64,000 nucleotides of DNA from Acidovorax sp. FHTAMBA (GCF_038958875.1 NZ_CP152407.1:2921501-2985500), one strand, 5' to 3'; positions 23,710-32,080 are shown, counted from the first letter of the stretch. Notes: generated by a model from the letters alone, not told the origin. Made by a program: numbers and translations.

Positions 23710-24423
23710 ATGAAAAAGTCGAACCAGAAAACCGGAGGGAAAGTGGCTATCAACATGTTCGCAGGAGCGCGGCGTATTGCACTCGCATTCGCCGGGCTAT
23801 GGGTGCTGGGCTGCGTAGCCTATGCAATCTTCTCCGAGCCCTACGTTTCCCTCAAGTACTCCGTTGAGACTTACGGAGCAACGCCGACCCCCGCTGAATC
23901 ATGTAATTCCAAGGACGCTCGCAAGTTCACAACTGTGGATGCGCCCAACGATGCGCGCGTTGATGTCACGTTTTGCTTCGTTTCCAGCCCTGCAGATGAT
24001 GGCAGCCCCCTCATACCCTTCCGGCAAGTTGTATCAAGCTCAAATCCTGAAGCGGCACGCGTGTACGAAGCTCGAAAGGAAGCTCTACGGCGTGGCGCGC
24101 ACGATGATGCAGCGCGACTGACGCAATATCTCCTGAGCATGCCAATATCCCCATGGGAGCCTCAAACGGTGTGGATGGCAAACGAGTATGACAAAGATGT
24201 GCGCGCATACATGGATGGCATAGCGGGCGCCTTTCGCCTTCAGCAAAGCGACCTTGAACGGGTACAGCAGGTTAAGCGTCAAAAGCTCCTAGACCAATGG
24301 ATGCAAGCCCTTCAAATACTCTTCGGCGGCCTCGCAGTTGGTTGGGCTCTCACCGCTCTCATAGGCTGGATTGCCCGTGGCTTTCTGGGCATACCGCGCG
24401 GCAAAGACCATCGCCCTGCATAA
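23710..24423 (+). CDS. Two-pass membrane protein of the integrated element
   Basis: 237 residues from ATG 23710; the frame is open to 23560 but that part is not protein-like. Membrane segments lie at about 20-40 (IALAFAGLWVLGCVAYAIF) and 205-228 (ILFGGLAVGWALTALIGWIA), with a periplasmic or cytoplasmic domain of about 160 residues between. Similar two-helix proteins occur as cargo in betaproteobacterial mobile elements. Its function is unknown; superinfection exclusion or an envelope role is only a guess. Confidence 0.65.
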   Translation: MKKSNQKTGGKVAINMFAGARRIALAFAGLWVLGCVAYAIFSEPYVSLKYSVETYGATPTPAESCNSKDARKFTTVDAPNDARVDVTFCFVSSPADDGSPLIPFRQVVSSSNPEAARVYEARKEALRRGAHDDAARLTQYLLSMPISPWEPQTVWMANEYDKDVRAYMDGIAGAFRLQQSDLERVQQVKRQKLLDQWMQALQILFGGLAVGWALTALIGWIARGFLGIPRGKDHRPA

Positions 24424-24447
24424 AGCGACCTTCGAAAGGAATTCGAC

Positions 24448-24714
24448 ATGATGAGAAAGGCTGCGCTTCTTCTTGCGGTAACGTACTCGTTGACCGCCTG
24501 CGGCTTGGGGGGGAATTACGCGAGCGAGGTGGGCTGGCGTGAGGGTGGCAAGGAGCGTTGGAACATCTCCGGGGATTTCTCGTCCCTCGATGAATGCCGC
24601 ACAGCCGCTATCTCTGAATACAACAGCATCAATGCTCGGAACCCCGGACAGGCTTTTTCGTGGGCCTGTTTGAAGAAAAATTCAGACGGCAGCTACGCGA
24701 GTCGCCATCGTTAA
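24448..24714 (+). CDS. Small lipoprotein
   Basis: 88 residues. Signal peptide MRKAALLLAVTYSLTACGLG with lipobox LTAC, so it should be lipid-anchored. The mature part has two further cysteines (DECRTAAI, WACLKKN) and a short beta/alpha domain of the type seen in small DUF lipoproteins. CGAAAGGAATTCGAC precedes the start. It is cotranscribed with the membrane protein 24 bp upstream. Probably element cargo acting at the cell surface. Confidence 0.7.
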   Translation: MMRKAALLLAVTYSLTACGLGGNYASEVGWREGGKERWNISGDFSSLDECRTAAISEYNSINARNPGQAFSWACLKKNSDGSYASRHR

Positions 24715-24761
24715 AAAGGCAGTCGCTCGGACCGGCAGCGCGCCGCCAATTTCAAGCAATT

Positions 24762-24780
24762 GCCTACAGATTGCCTACAA
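24762..24780. promoter_or_regulatory. Right arm-type integrase binding sites
   Basis: GCCTACAGATTGCCTACAA is identical to 13417-13435 and in the same orientation, 59 bp inside attR. With the left copy it makes the paired arm sites expected for a tyrosine-recombinase intasome. Confidence 0.65.
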
Positions 24781-24787
24781 GCAACAC

Positions 24788-24830
24788 TAAAAGAAAAACC
24801 CCGCTACCTTATCGATAGCGGGGTTTCTTT
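24788..24830 (-). terminator. Element-borne terminator for tRNA-Lys
   Basis: AAACCCCGCTA (24796-24806) and TAGCGGGGTTT (24816-24826) form an 11-bp hairpin. On the minus strand TTTTTCTTTTAG follows. It sits 8 bp beyond the tRNA 3' end, inside the element, and replaces the original terminator left behind at 13193-13234. Confidence 0.8.
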
Positions 24831-24838
24831 ATAGGGCT

Positions 24839-24886
24839 TGGTAGGACGTACAAGATTCGAACTTGTGACCAACGGATTAAAAGTCC
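24839..24886 (-). other. attR: 48-bp repeat within tRNA-Lys
   Basis: Identical to attL (13250-13297). It forms the 3' part of the intact tRNA-Lys gene, so integration restored the tRNA with sequence brought by the element. Confidence 0.92.
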
Positions 24887-24914
24887 GCTGCTCTACCAAC
24901 TGAGCTAACGTCCC
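24839..24914 (-). tRNA. tRNA-Lys(TTT)
   Basis: A 76-nt cloverleaf on the minus strand. It starts GGGACGTTAGCTCAG, has the D-arm TTGGTAGAGC, the anticodon loop CTTTTAA with anticodon TTT, the T-arm TTCGAATC, and ends with the acceptor strand ACGTCCT and an encoded CCA. It is the integration target of the 11.6 kb element. The 3' 48 nt come from the element's own att site. Confidence 0.96.
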
Positions 24915-24956
24915 AACCTGTTGCGAACCATCGTATCGATCGCTGCAAAGCCTTGA

Positions 24957-24985
24957 ATTATAGCGTCGTTTTCAGACCGTTTTTG
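24957..24985 (-). promoter_or_regulatory. Probable tRNA-Lys promoter
   Basis: On the minus strand a perfect TATAAT lies at 24957-24962, about 42 bp before the tRNA 5' end and directly after the tcdA stop. The -35 region is poor (AT-rich around 24980). It would allow the tRNA to be transcribed independently of tcdA. Confidence 0.45.
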
Positions 24986-25766
24986 AAACCGATGCAAGTT
25001 TGTCGAGGACCCAGCCGGCTGCACACTGCCCAAACGTTGCGGTCACAGACACTACTGAGCCGTACCCATGACAGTTCAGAGAACCGTCGCCGCCAATATT
25101 GCAGGAGGCGTCGGGTGGGGCAACGGGTTCCCGGCTGAAAACGCAGGGAATACCCATTCGCTTGCCGTCACGCGGCGCCCTGTGGTGCTTGCGAAGCTGG
25201 TAGCGCACTTGCGCCAGCAGCGGGTCATGGGTGGCGTTGGCAAGATCATCTATGTCCACCTTGTGCGCATGCCGCTTTCCGCCCGCTGCCCCCACCGCGA
25301 TGTGAGCCACGCCTTCCGATTTCGACCATGCCGCCATGGCGACTTTGGCCTTGACCTGATCGCATGCATCAATGAGTGCATCCACCGGCGCTGACATCAA
25401 TCCAGGCCAGTTATCAGGCTCCACAAATTCTTCAATGCAGTGAACGACGCAACCCGGATGGATTTGCGCAATGCGCTCGCGCATGGCGTGGACCTTGGCC
25501 TGGCCCACGGTTTCAGATACTGCGTGGATCTGGCGATTGATGTTGGATTCGGCGACGTGGTCGAGATCGATCAGCGTGATCTGGGCCACGCCGCTGCGCG
25601 CCAAAGCCTCGGCAGCCCAGGAGCCCACGCCGCCGATGCCCACCACCGCCACATGCGCGGCGCGAATACGAGCGGCACCACTGACACCATACAACCGCTG
25701 AAGCCCGCCGAATCGCCGTTCCAGTACCTCATGCACCCCAGGCGCATCGCCAGCCACAAGAGACAT
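24972..25766 (-). CDS. tcdA: tRNA threonylcarbamoyladenosine dehydratase
   Basis: 264 residues of the ThiF/E1-like family. It converts t6A37 of tRNAs to the cyclic form ct6A in an ATP-dependent reaction. The N-terminal FGGLQRLYGVSGAARI is followed by the nucleotide-binding VAVVGIGGVGSWAAEALARSG, then LIDLDHVAESNINRQIHA and DACDQVKAKVAM. The length and the C-terminal region fit TcdA (CsdL) rather than MoeB or ThiF. It sits 8 bp after cpoB. Its neighbour is tRNA-Lys, itself a t6A-type tRNA candidate; that pairing is probably chance. Confidence 0.92.
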   Translation of the reverse strand: MSLVAGDAPGVHEVLERRFGGLQRLYGVSGAARIRAAHVAVVGIGGVGSWAAEALARSGVAQITLIDLDHVAESNINRQIHAVSETVGQAKVHAMRERIAQIHPGCVVHCIEEFVEPDNWPGLMSAPVDALIDACDQVKAKVAMAAWSKSEGVAHIAVGAAGGKRHAHKVDIDDLANATHDPLLAQVRYQLRKHHRAPRDGKRMGIPCVFSREPVAPPDASCNIGGDGSLNCHGYGSVVSVTATFGQCAAGWVLDKLASVSKTV

Positions 25767-25774
25767 ACCGTGCT

Positions 25775-26566
25775 TTACTTGAGGCGAGAAAGGCGCTCTT
25801 TGGCAGCCACTGCAGCTTCGGATTGGGGATAGGCACGCACAAGGTCTTCGAGGGTCTTTCGCGCAGTTCGTGTCTCTTTGAGTTCAATCTGGCAATTGGC
25901 AATAGACAACGCAGCCTCTGGCGCACGGGCGTGATCGGGCGCATCGCTCAACATTTGCCGGAAGTTACCGATGGCGCCCTTGTAATCCCTGGTGGCGTAC
26001 TGCGCATTCCCAAGCCAGAAGCGGGCGGAAGGCGCAAAGCCACTGCGTGGATACTGTCTCAGAAAGGCGGAAAACGCATTTCCCGATTCCGCGAACTTGC
26101 CGGAGCGAAAAACCGCCAGAGCGGAATCGAAATCACGTTTTTCGGACGGGTCGGCCTGGAACTCGCGCCCATCCACCGTCACGGTCACAGGCTCAAATTG
26201 CCGCAGCCGCTCATCGACGCCCTGCGCTATGTCCTTTTGTCGCCGCTGTAACTCACCTACGTCGCGCAACAGCTGCTCGTTTTGCCCATGGAGCCTGGCC
26301 TTGTCCGCGCGCAGGGATTCAATCTGCGTCTGCAGATCGAGCAGACCGCGCCGCAGCTGTGCGTTTTCTTCAGCAAGCTTGCGAAGCTCATCAGAAGAAC
26401 GCTGCTGAGAAGCCTGCAACCCATCCACGCGTTGCCGCATCTCCAGGATGGCCCGCCGGGCCTCGCCATCTTCAAATATGGCGGCATGCGCCGACGACAA
26501 TGTCGCCGCCAGCAATGCCGCCATCGCCAGCGTCTTCACGGGAAAGCCGACCACTGCGGAGCGCAT
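25775..26566 (-). CDS. cpoB: Cell division coordinator CpoB (YbgF)
   Basis: A 263-residue periplasmic protein linking Tol-Pal with peptidoglycan synthesis at division. Signal peptide (about 1-27, TLSSAHA), a coiled-coil trimerisation region (about 35-110: MRQRVDGLQASQQRSSDELR), then TPR repeats (FDSALAVFRSGKFAESGNAF, YPRSGFAPSARFWLGNAQYA). The ATG at 26566 overlaps the pal stop by one base (TGATG). It is part of tolB-pal-cpoB. Confidence 0.93.
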   Translation of the reverse strand: MRSAVVGFPVKTLAMAALLAATLSSAHAAIFEDGEARRAILEMRQRVDGLQASQQRSSDELRKLAEENAQLRRGLLDLQTQIESLRADKARLHGQNEQLLRDVGELQRRQKDIAQGVDERLRQFEPVTVTVDGREFQADPSEKRDFDSALAVFRSGKFAESGNAFSAFLRQYPRSGFAPSARFWLGNAQYATRDYKGAIGNFRQMLSDAPDHARAPEAALSIANCQIELKETRTARKTLEDLVRAYPQSEAAVAAKERLSRLK

Positions 26567-27108
26567 CAACGGTACGACAGTTCAGCGCGACGGTTCTGGG
26601 CGTGCACATCTTCCCCTGTGCCCTGTGCTGCAGGTTTTTCTTTGCCAAAGCTCACCGCTTCGACCTGACCATCCGGCACCCCAAGCAGCGCCAAAGAGCG
26701 GCGCACGGCCTCAGCGCGTTTTTGGCCCAAGGCAAGGTTGTACTCGCGCCCCCCGCGGTCATCGGTATGGCCCTCGATCATCACCTTGCGGTTGGGTGCC
26801 GCCTTGATGAACCGGGAGTGGGCCTCGATCAGCGACTGAAACTCGGGCTTGATGACGTAGCTGTCGTAGTCGAAGTACACGATGCGAGCCACACCCACGG
26901 GGCCGGCGCCATCACGACCGGATTGCCCCAGGTCCACACCTGCCACACCGCTTTGCGCCGTGTTGCCGGAATTGGCTCCGCCACTGGCACCGCCCATCGT
27001 GGACGTTGCGTTCTTGTCTTCCACCGGCACATCGTCCAGCTTCACGCCGGAGCTGCAGCCCGCCAAAAAGGCCGCAACGGTAAGGGCAAGGGTAATGCGT
27101 TTGATCAT
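26566..27108 (-). CDS. pal: Peptidoglycan-associated lipoprotein
   Basis: A 180-residue outer-membrane lipoprotein of the Tol-Pal system. Signal MIKRITLALTVAAFLAGCSS with lipobox LAGC, a Gly/Ser/Asn linker, then the OmpA-type peptidoglycan-binding domain (VYFDYDSYVIKPEFQSLIEA, IEGHTDDRGGREYNLALGQK, RRAELSYR). The start at 27108 was chosen for the lipoprotein signal and AGGAGAATTTTGG upstream; the frame is open further but without sense. Between tolB (44 bp) and cpoB. Confidence 0.96.
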   Translation of the reverse strand: MIKRITLALTVAAFLAGCSSGVKLDDVPVEDKNATSTMGGASGGANSGNTAQSGVAGVDLGQSGRDGAGPVGVARIVYFDYDSYVIKPEFQSLIEAHSRFIKAAPNRKVMIEGHTDDRGGREYNLALGQKRAEAVRRSLALLGVPDGQVEAVSFGKEKPAAQGTGEDVHAQNRRAELSYR

Positions 27109-27152
27109 CCAAAATTCTCCTGAAAGCTTGATAACTGAAATTGCCGAAAAGT

Positions 27153-28472
27153 TCATTGCTTCTGAAACGGGCCCCAATCCGGTTCACGGATATCGCCTGC
27201 CTGGCCTGCAAGGCGGGCCTTGATCTTGCCGTCCAGCGTGGTCGTCATGAGTGCTTCGCGCCCCTGCTGCTGAGTGGCATAAACAATGAGGCGGCTGTTG
27301 GGTGCAAAGCTGGGGTTCTCGTCGGCCGTCGTGTCTGTCAAAGCCGTCACGTTTCCGGAGGACAGCTCCATCACATGCAGCTTGAAGGCTCCACCCACGC
27401 GGGAGATATACGCCAGCCACCGTCCATCCGGGCTGATGCTGGGCGAAATGTTGTAGGTGCCAGTGAACGTGACACGTTCTGCATTGCCACCGGATGCCCC
27501 CACCCGGTAGATTTGGGGAGCACCGCCACGGTCGCTCACAAAAAAGATGCTTCGACCATCACTCGAGAACACAGGCTCGGTGTCGATACCGGGGCTCTGC
27601 ATGAGCCTGCGGGGTTCCCCGCCGTTGGCATCGATCGTGTACAACTGCGAGCCGCCGTCCCGGCTCAGGGTGACTGCAAGGGACCGGCCATCTGGAGCCC
27701 ACGATGGAGCACTGTTGGATCCGCGGAAGTTCGCTATGAGGCGACGGCGCCCAGTTGCGACGTCATGCACGTACACCACGGGCTTGCGGGACTCGAACGA
27801 CACGTATGCCAACTGTCCCCCGGTAGGCGACCACGCCGGTGAGATGATGGGTTCGGGGCTCGACAGCGCCGACTGTGCATTTTCTCCATCGGCATCTGCC
27901 ACCCACAGGCTGTAGCGAGGGCCGATCTTCGTCACGTAGGCAATGCGGGTGGAAAATATTCCCCGCTCACCGGTGAGTTTTTCGTAGATGAAGTCGGCGA
28001 TTCGATGCGACACCAGACGCAAGTCGCCCTGTGTCACGACGAAGCTTTGTCCGCCCAGGTCCTGGCCCTTGACGACATCCCACAGCCGGAACCGCACATC
28101 AAAACGTCCGTCGGCCAGGCGGGTAACACTTCCGGTTGCCAGCGAATCAGCATTCCTTTGCCTCCACAACGCCACATCCGGTCTGGACGTTTCGTCCAGC
28201 ACCGCACCTGCCGCATCAATGGCGCGAAACTGCCCGCTGCGCTCAAGGTCGGCCTGAACGATGGAACCGATTTTTTGAGGAGATTGAGCCTCGCCCCGGA
28301 ATGGCGCGATAGCAATGGGCAACTGGGTCAAGCCGACCCCAGTCACTTCCACCCGGAATTGTGCGAAGGCTGGTATGGCAGGGGAAGCGATGATCGCTGC
28401 TATCAACTGGCGGCGCGAAGGCAAAAGCCCAGCGGCAGGGAAAGTTTTTGAAGGGTTTCGATCTATGGTCAT
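27153..28472 (-). CDS. tolB: Tol-Pal system protein TolB
   Basis: A 439-residue periplasmic protein with the TolB N-terminal domain and a six-bladed beta-propeller whose repeats are visible (SPAWSPTGGQLAYVSFESRK, APSWAPDGRSLAVTLSRDGG, SPSISPDGRWLAYISRVGG). An unusual long N terminus with a twin-arginine-like LPSRRQLIAAIIASPAIPAF precedes the mature start at FRVEV. The start at 28472 (alternative 28478) is inferred. tolQRA are not beside it in the expected place; the divergent msbA starts 156 bp upstream. Confidence 0.95.
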   Translation of the reverse strand: MTIDRNPSKTFPAAGLLPSRRQLIAAIIASPAIPAFAQFRVEVTGVGLTQLPIAIAPFRGEAQSPQKIGSIVQADLERSGQFRAIDAAGAVLDETSRPDVALWRQRNADSLATGSVTRLADGRFDVRFRLWDVVKGQDLGGQSFVVTQGDLRLVSHRIADFIYEKLTGERGIFSTRIAYVTKIGPRYSLWVADADGENAQSALSSPEPIISPAWSPTGGQLAYVSFESRKPVVYVHDVATGRRRLIANFRGSNSAPSWAPDGRSLAVTLSRDGGSQLYTIDANGGEPRRLMQSPGIDTEPVFSSDGRSIFFVSDRGGAPQIYRVGASGGNAERVTFTGTYNISPSISPDGRWLAYISRVGGAFKLHVMELSSGNVTALTDTTADENPSFAPNSRLIVYATQQQGREALMTTTLDGKIKARLAGQAGDIREPDWGPFQKQ

Positions 28473-28628
28473 TGGCATCCAGCAGTGGCCGAACAAGTGC
28501 CGAAGGGCAAACCCGAATGTTACACACACGCGCAGTGTCCCTGTGACAAACTGTGCCGACCCAAATGGATTCAAGAGCTGGTGGCCGGTGGCCACTTCTT
28601 GCTGCACCAACCCTACAATCCGGGCCAC

Positions 28629-30431
28629 ATGCAAGCCACCGATCAGGGCGCCAGCGCCCCACCTGCCCCCCCTACCAATCTCAGCCTGACAGCACGGTTA
28701 AAGCGGCTGTCCATCTACTTTGGCAACCAGCGACTTGCATGGACCGTGGCCATCGTCGCGACACTGGTGGGCGCTATTACCGAGCCTTTGATACCCGCGT
28801 TGCTGCAACCTCTGCTGGACAAGGGCTTTACCCAGGGCACGCTGCAACTCTGGGTGGTGCCGGTCGCAATTCTGGGGGTTTTTCTGGTGAGGGGGATCGC
28901 CCAGTTTGTCGGGCAGTATGCGCTGGCGCGCATTGCCAATGAGGGCATGCTGACGCTGCGCCAGGCACTGTTTGATCGGGTTTTGGCTGCGGAAATGGGG
29001 TTGTTTGCACGCCAGTCGGCCAGTGCGCTGTCCAACACGGTGGTCTATGAGGTTCAGACCGGCGCCACGCTGCTGGTTCAAGCCCTCCTGGGGCTCTCGC
29101 GCGACGGATTCACCCTGATCGCCCTGCTCGCTTATCTGCTTTACCTCAACTGGCAGCTCACGTTGATCGTAGCGGTCGTCGTACCCGGGGTGGCCTGGAT
29201 CATGAAAACCCTGTCACGCCGGCTGTATCACCTGACCAAAAGCAGCCAGCAGGCCACGGACGAACTGGCCTATGTTGTGGAAGAAAACGTGCTCGCGCAC
29301 CGGATGGTGCGGCTGCATGGTGCACAGGCGGGCCAGGCTCAGCGATTTGCCCATCTGAGCCGCAGCCTGCGGCGCCTGGCGATCAAATCCACCATTGCCT
29401 CGGCAGCCATGACCCCGTTGACCCAGTTGCTTGCCGCGGCTGCGCTCTCCGTGGTGATCTGCATTGCACTGTGGCAAAGCCGTGGAGCGGTGGACACCAA
29501 AGACGTGACGGTGGGTGGGTTCGTCTCGTTCATTACTGCCATGCTCATGCTCATCGCGCCAATACGGCGGCTGGCGGATGTGGCAAGCCCCGTGACCCGG
29601 GGCGTGGCTGCACTGGAACGGGGACTGGGCCTGCTGGGCAGTACCGGGGCAGAAACTGGCGGTACCTACCGCACACCCAGGGTGCAGGGAGAACTTACCC
29701 TTCGCAACGTGTCCGTGTCGTTTGGCCCGGATCACGCGCCTGCCCTGGACGGGGTGAGCCTTCGGGTAGCCCCGGGTGAAATCGTGGCACTGGTCGGCCC
29801 GTCTGGCGCAGGCAAAACCACGCTGGTCAACCTGCTTCCTCGCTTCGTCATGCCCGCGTCCGGCACGGTGGAGGTGGACGGTCGTGTCCTGACCGACTGG
29901 GACCTCGGATCGCTGCGGTCACAGTTCGCGATGGTGAGCCAGGACGTTGTAATGTTTAACGACACAATCGCAATCAATGTTGCACTTGGAAATGTGGTTG
30001 ACGAGCGTCGCGTTCTTGAATGCCTTGCTGCGGCCAATCTGGCAGAGCATGTGGCGGCTCTGCCTCGGGGCATCCATACCGTTGTAGGGCACAACGCCAC
30101 CCAGCTTTCAGGGGGGCAGCGCCAGCGTTTGGCGATAGCACGGGCGCTCTATAAAGACGCGCCCATCCTCATCCTGGATGAAGCGACCTCTGCGCTCGAC
30201 ACCGAATCTGAACGCCTGGTGCAGGAAGCCCTGCAGCGCCTCATGCAAGGGCGCACGACCCTGGTCATTGCGCACCGCCTGTCCACCATAGAGCACGCGA
30301 ACCGCGTGGTTGTAATGGAGAGAGGTCGCATTGTCGAGCAAGGGACGCATGGCGAGCTGATGGCGCAAAGTGGGCTGTATGCGCGCCTGCAGACGCGTAC
30401 GTCCTCGGCACCATCCATCGCTGCCGACTGA
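28629..30431 (+). CDS. msbA: Lipid A / phospholipid ABC exporter MsbA-type
   Basis: A 600-residue fused ABC exporter that flips lipid A core or lipids across the inner membrane. The N-terminal membrane domain has six segments (the first about LAWTVAIVATLVGAITEPLI). The nucleotide-binding domain has Walker A GPSGAGKTTLVN, signature LSGGQRQR, Walker B ILILDEATSALD and the H-loop VIAHRLST. The start at 28629 was chosen for alignment with the usual MsbA N terminus; the frame is open further upstream. Divergent from tolB. A related function such as peptide export cannot be fully excluded. Confidence 0.88.
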   Translation: MQATDQGASAPPAPPTNLSLTARLKRLSIYFGNQRLAWTVAIVATLVGAITEPLIPALLQPLLDKGFTQGTLQLWVVPVAILGVFLVRGIAQFVGQYALARIANEGMLTLRQALFDRVLAAEMGLFARQSASALSNTVVYEVQTGATLLVQALLGLSRDGFTLIALLAYLLYLNWQLTLIVAVVVPGVAWIMKTLSRRLYHLTKSSQQATDELAYVVEENVLAHRMVRLHGAQAGQAQRFAHLSRSLRRLAIKSTIASAAMTPLTQLLAAAALSVVICIALWQSRGAVDTKDVTVGGFVSFITAMLMLIAPIRRLADVASPVTRGVAALERGLGLLGSTGAETGGTYRTPRVQGELTLRNVSVSFGPDHAPALDGVSLRVAPGEIVALVGPSGAGKTTLVNLLPRFVMPASGTVEVDGRVLTDWDLGSLRSQFAMVSQDVVMFNDTIAINVALGNVVDERRVLECLAAANLAEHVAALPRGIHTVVGHNATQLSGGQRQRLAIARALYKDAPILILDEATSALDTESERLVQEALQRLMQGRTTLVIAHRLSTIEHANRVVVMERGRIVEQGTHGELMAQSGLYARLQTRTSSAPSIAAD

Positions 30432-30467
30432 ATCGCATGACGGCAGGCCCCTGCGTTGGCGCCTCGC

Positions 30468-31142
30468 CTACCACCTGCCCCGGTTGGGCTGGCGTCGCCG
30501 GATGGCCGCAGCAATTTTTTCGGCTGATTCGGTCCGGCTCACGCGCGTGGCAAAGTCCACTGCGGTCAGCCCCAGCTGGTTTTTGAGCGTGGGATCCGCC
30601 CCTTCGTCCAGCAGAAACTGAACTGCCTCGTTGGAGCCGTAGTGCGCTGCCATCATCAGCGGTGTGGTGCCATTGGGAGAGGCGGCGTCAATGTAGGCAT
30701 GGTTTTCCAGCAGCAACGCGATGATGGTGGTGTGCTGCGGCGTGCCCGCTGAGGCGGCGTAGTGCAGCGGCGCCCAGCCGGTCTTGTTGACATCTGCACC
30801 GCGAGCGATGAGGGCCTTCACTGCTTCCACATTCCCCTTGATCGCAGCCATCATCAGCGGGCTCTCATCCTGGGCATTGCGGGCTTCCACATTGATCGTT
30901 CGGGATGCCATCAACGCTGCGAAGGCCTTGGTCGAACCTTGCTGCAGTGCAATCACAAGACCCACCTGTCCTTTGGGGTCGCGCGTGTTGGGGTCGAAGC
31001 CCCGGCGCAGCAGTGCGTTGATCGTGCTGGCGTCATCACGCAGGATCGCCACAAAAAAATCCTCATAGGCACCTGCCAACGCACGCGTTGCCAGCACGCC
31101 CACCGCCACGGCCGCCAGGGCAGAACGTCGGTGCAAAGTCAT
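30468..31142 (-). CDS. Periplasmic ankyrin-repeat protein
   Basis: 224 residues: signal peptide (SALAAVAVGVLATRALAG), then about five ankyrin repeats (DASTINALLRRGFDPNTRDP, ESPLMMAAIKGNVEAVKALI, APLHYAASAGTPQHTTIIAL, TTPLMMAAHYGSNEAVQFLL) and a basic C terminus. Likely a protein-protein interaction module; the partner is unknown. It overlaps tatD by 4 bp (ATGA) and is translated from the same transcript. Convergent with msbA, 36 bp away. Confidence 0.88.
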   Translation of the reverse strand: MTLHRRSALAAVAVGVLATRALAGAYEDFFVAILRDDASTINALLRRGFDPNTRDPKGQVGLVIALQQGSTKAFAALMASRTINVEARNAQDESPLMMAAIKGNVEAVKALIARGADVNKTGWAPLHYAASAGTPQHTTIIALLLENHAYIDAASPNGTTPLMMAAHYGSNEAVQFLLDEGADPTLKNQLGLTAVDFATRVSRTESAEKIAAAIRRRQPNRGRW

Positions 31143-31945
31143 GACATCACCCCCTTGAACAAGGTGTTGAAATTGTGACTGGTAGCCTCGGCCACAGCCT
31201 CCAGTGAAAGGCCCTTGGTCTGCGCCACTTGCCGGGCTACATGGGGCACATAGGAAGGGTTGTTTGTCTTGCCACGATATGGCACAGGCGCCAGATAGGG
31301 GCTGTCGGTTTCGATCAGTGTGCGATCGAGCGGCACAAAGGCCACCACGTCGCGCAGCTCCTGCGCGCTTTTGAAGGTGACGATGCCCGAAAACGAAATG
31401 TAGTACCCCAGATCCAGCGCCGCGCGCGCGACTTGCATGGATTCCGTAAAGCAGTGAAAGACGCCACCCGCCCGGTTACCGGGGCCGTCCTCACCCTCCT
31501 CGCGCAGGATGGCGAGCGTATCGTCCGATGCACTGCGGGTGTGGATGACCAAAGGTTTTTCGCATATTCGCGCTGCACGGATGTGGTTGCGGAAACGTTC
31601 CCGCTGCCACTCCAGATCGGCAATGCTCCGCCCGCCTTTGCGGTCTTCCATGCCGTAGTAGTCGAGGCCCGTTTCGCCAATGGCCACCACGCGCGGCAGG
31701 GCGGCACGGTCCAGCAGGTCCTGCACCGAGGGTTCGGCGATGCCTTCGTTGTCAGGGTGCACACCCACCGTGCTCCAGAAATTGTCGTGCGCCATTGCCA
31801 GCGCATGCACGCCCTCGAACTCTTCCAGCGTGGTGCAGATGCACAGGGCACGGTCGACGAGCGCTTCGGCCATGGCCCGGCGGATGGCGGGCAACTGGCT
31901 CACCAGCTCCGGAAAATTCAGATGACAGTGCGAATCAGTGAACAT
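31139..31945 (-). CDS. tatD: TatD-family metal-dependent hydrolase
   Basis: A 268-residue TIM-barrel hydrolase. Metal ligands are visible: H6 and H8 in FTDSHCHLNF, Glu in AIGETGLDYY, His in LVIHTRSA, His in VFHCFTES and Asp in ETDSPYLAP. Family members are 3'-5' DNA exonucleases or related deoxyribonucleases (YcfH/TatD); which one cannot be decided here. It heads a two-gene unit with the ankyrin gene. The pilZ-holB-tmk-mltG group on the same strand ends at a terminator just upstream. Confidence 0.92.
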   Translation of the reverse strand: MFTDSHCHLNFPELVSQLPAIRRAMAEALVDRALCICTTLEEFEGVHALAMAHDNFWSTVGVHPDNEGIAEPSVQDLLDRAALPRVVAIGETGLDYYGMEDRKGGRSIADLEWQRERFRNHIRAARICEKPLVIHTRSASDDTLAILREEGEDGPGNRAGGVFHCFTESMQVARAALDLGYYISFSGIVTFKSAQELRDVVAFVPLDRTLIETDSPYLAPVPYRGKTNNPSYVPHVARQVAQTKGLSLEAVAEATSHNFNTLFKGVMS

Positions 31946-32048
31946 GCAGTTTCAAGTTAATCGATTGTGAGTGCTGCGGCGTATCGTCAGTTCCGGCGCA
32001 AGGCCCGGGTGAAGATACGCCATTCGCCCGATCGTCCGGGCCACCCAT

Positions 32049-32080
32049 GAAAAATGCCGACCCGCCTGCGCGGGTCGGCA
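32049..32080 (-). terminator. Rho-independent terminator after pilZ
   Basis: TGCCGACCCG and CGGGTCGGCA (32055-32064 and 32071-32080) form a GC-rich hairpin. On the minus strand it is followed by TTTTTC. It lies 18 bp after the pilZ stop and ends the mltG-tmk-holB-pilZ transcript. Confidence 0.85.

Larger units (their letters stand above)
13250..24886. mobile_element. Integrated 11.6 kb genetic element at tRNA-Lys (satellite or defective prophage-like)
   Basis: It is bounded by 48-bp direct repeats (attL 13250-13297, attR 24839-24886) and begins with a tyrosine-recombinase integrase pointing inward. The same 19-bp pair of arm-type repeats lies near both ends (13417 and 24762). Inside are HTH regulators, a replication-initiator-like gene with iterons, and a run of small, closely packed plus-strand genes, several of phage type. 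I see no capsid, portal, terminase or tail gene. Base composition and codon choice are less GC-rich than the flanks. Phage satellite, cryptic prophage or integrative plasmid all remain possible. Confidence 0.88.

Noticed and set aside
28605..28629. TACAAT as a -10 box giving a leaderless msbA transcript
   Set aside because: A single weak box without a -35; the spacing to the ATG is only about 10 bp and the sequence encodes a plausible upstream frame.
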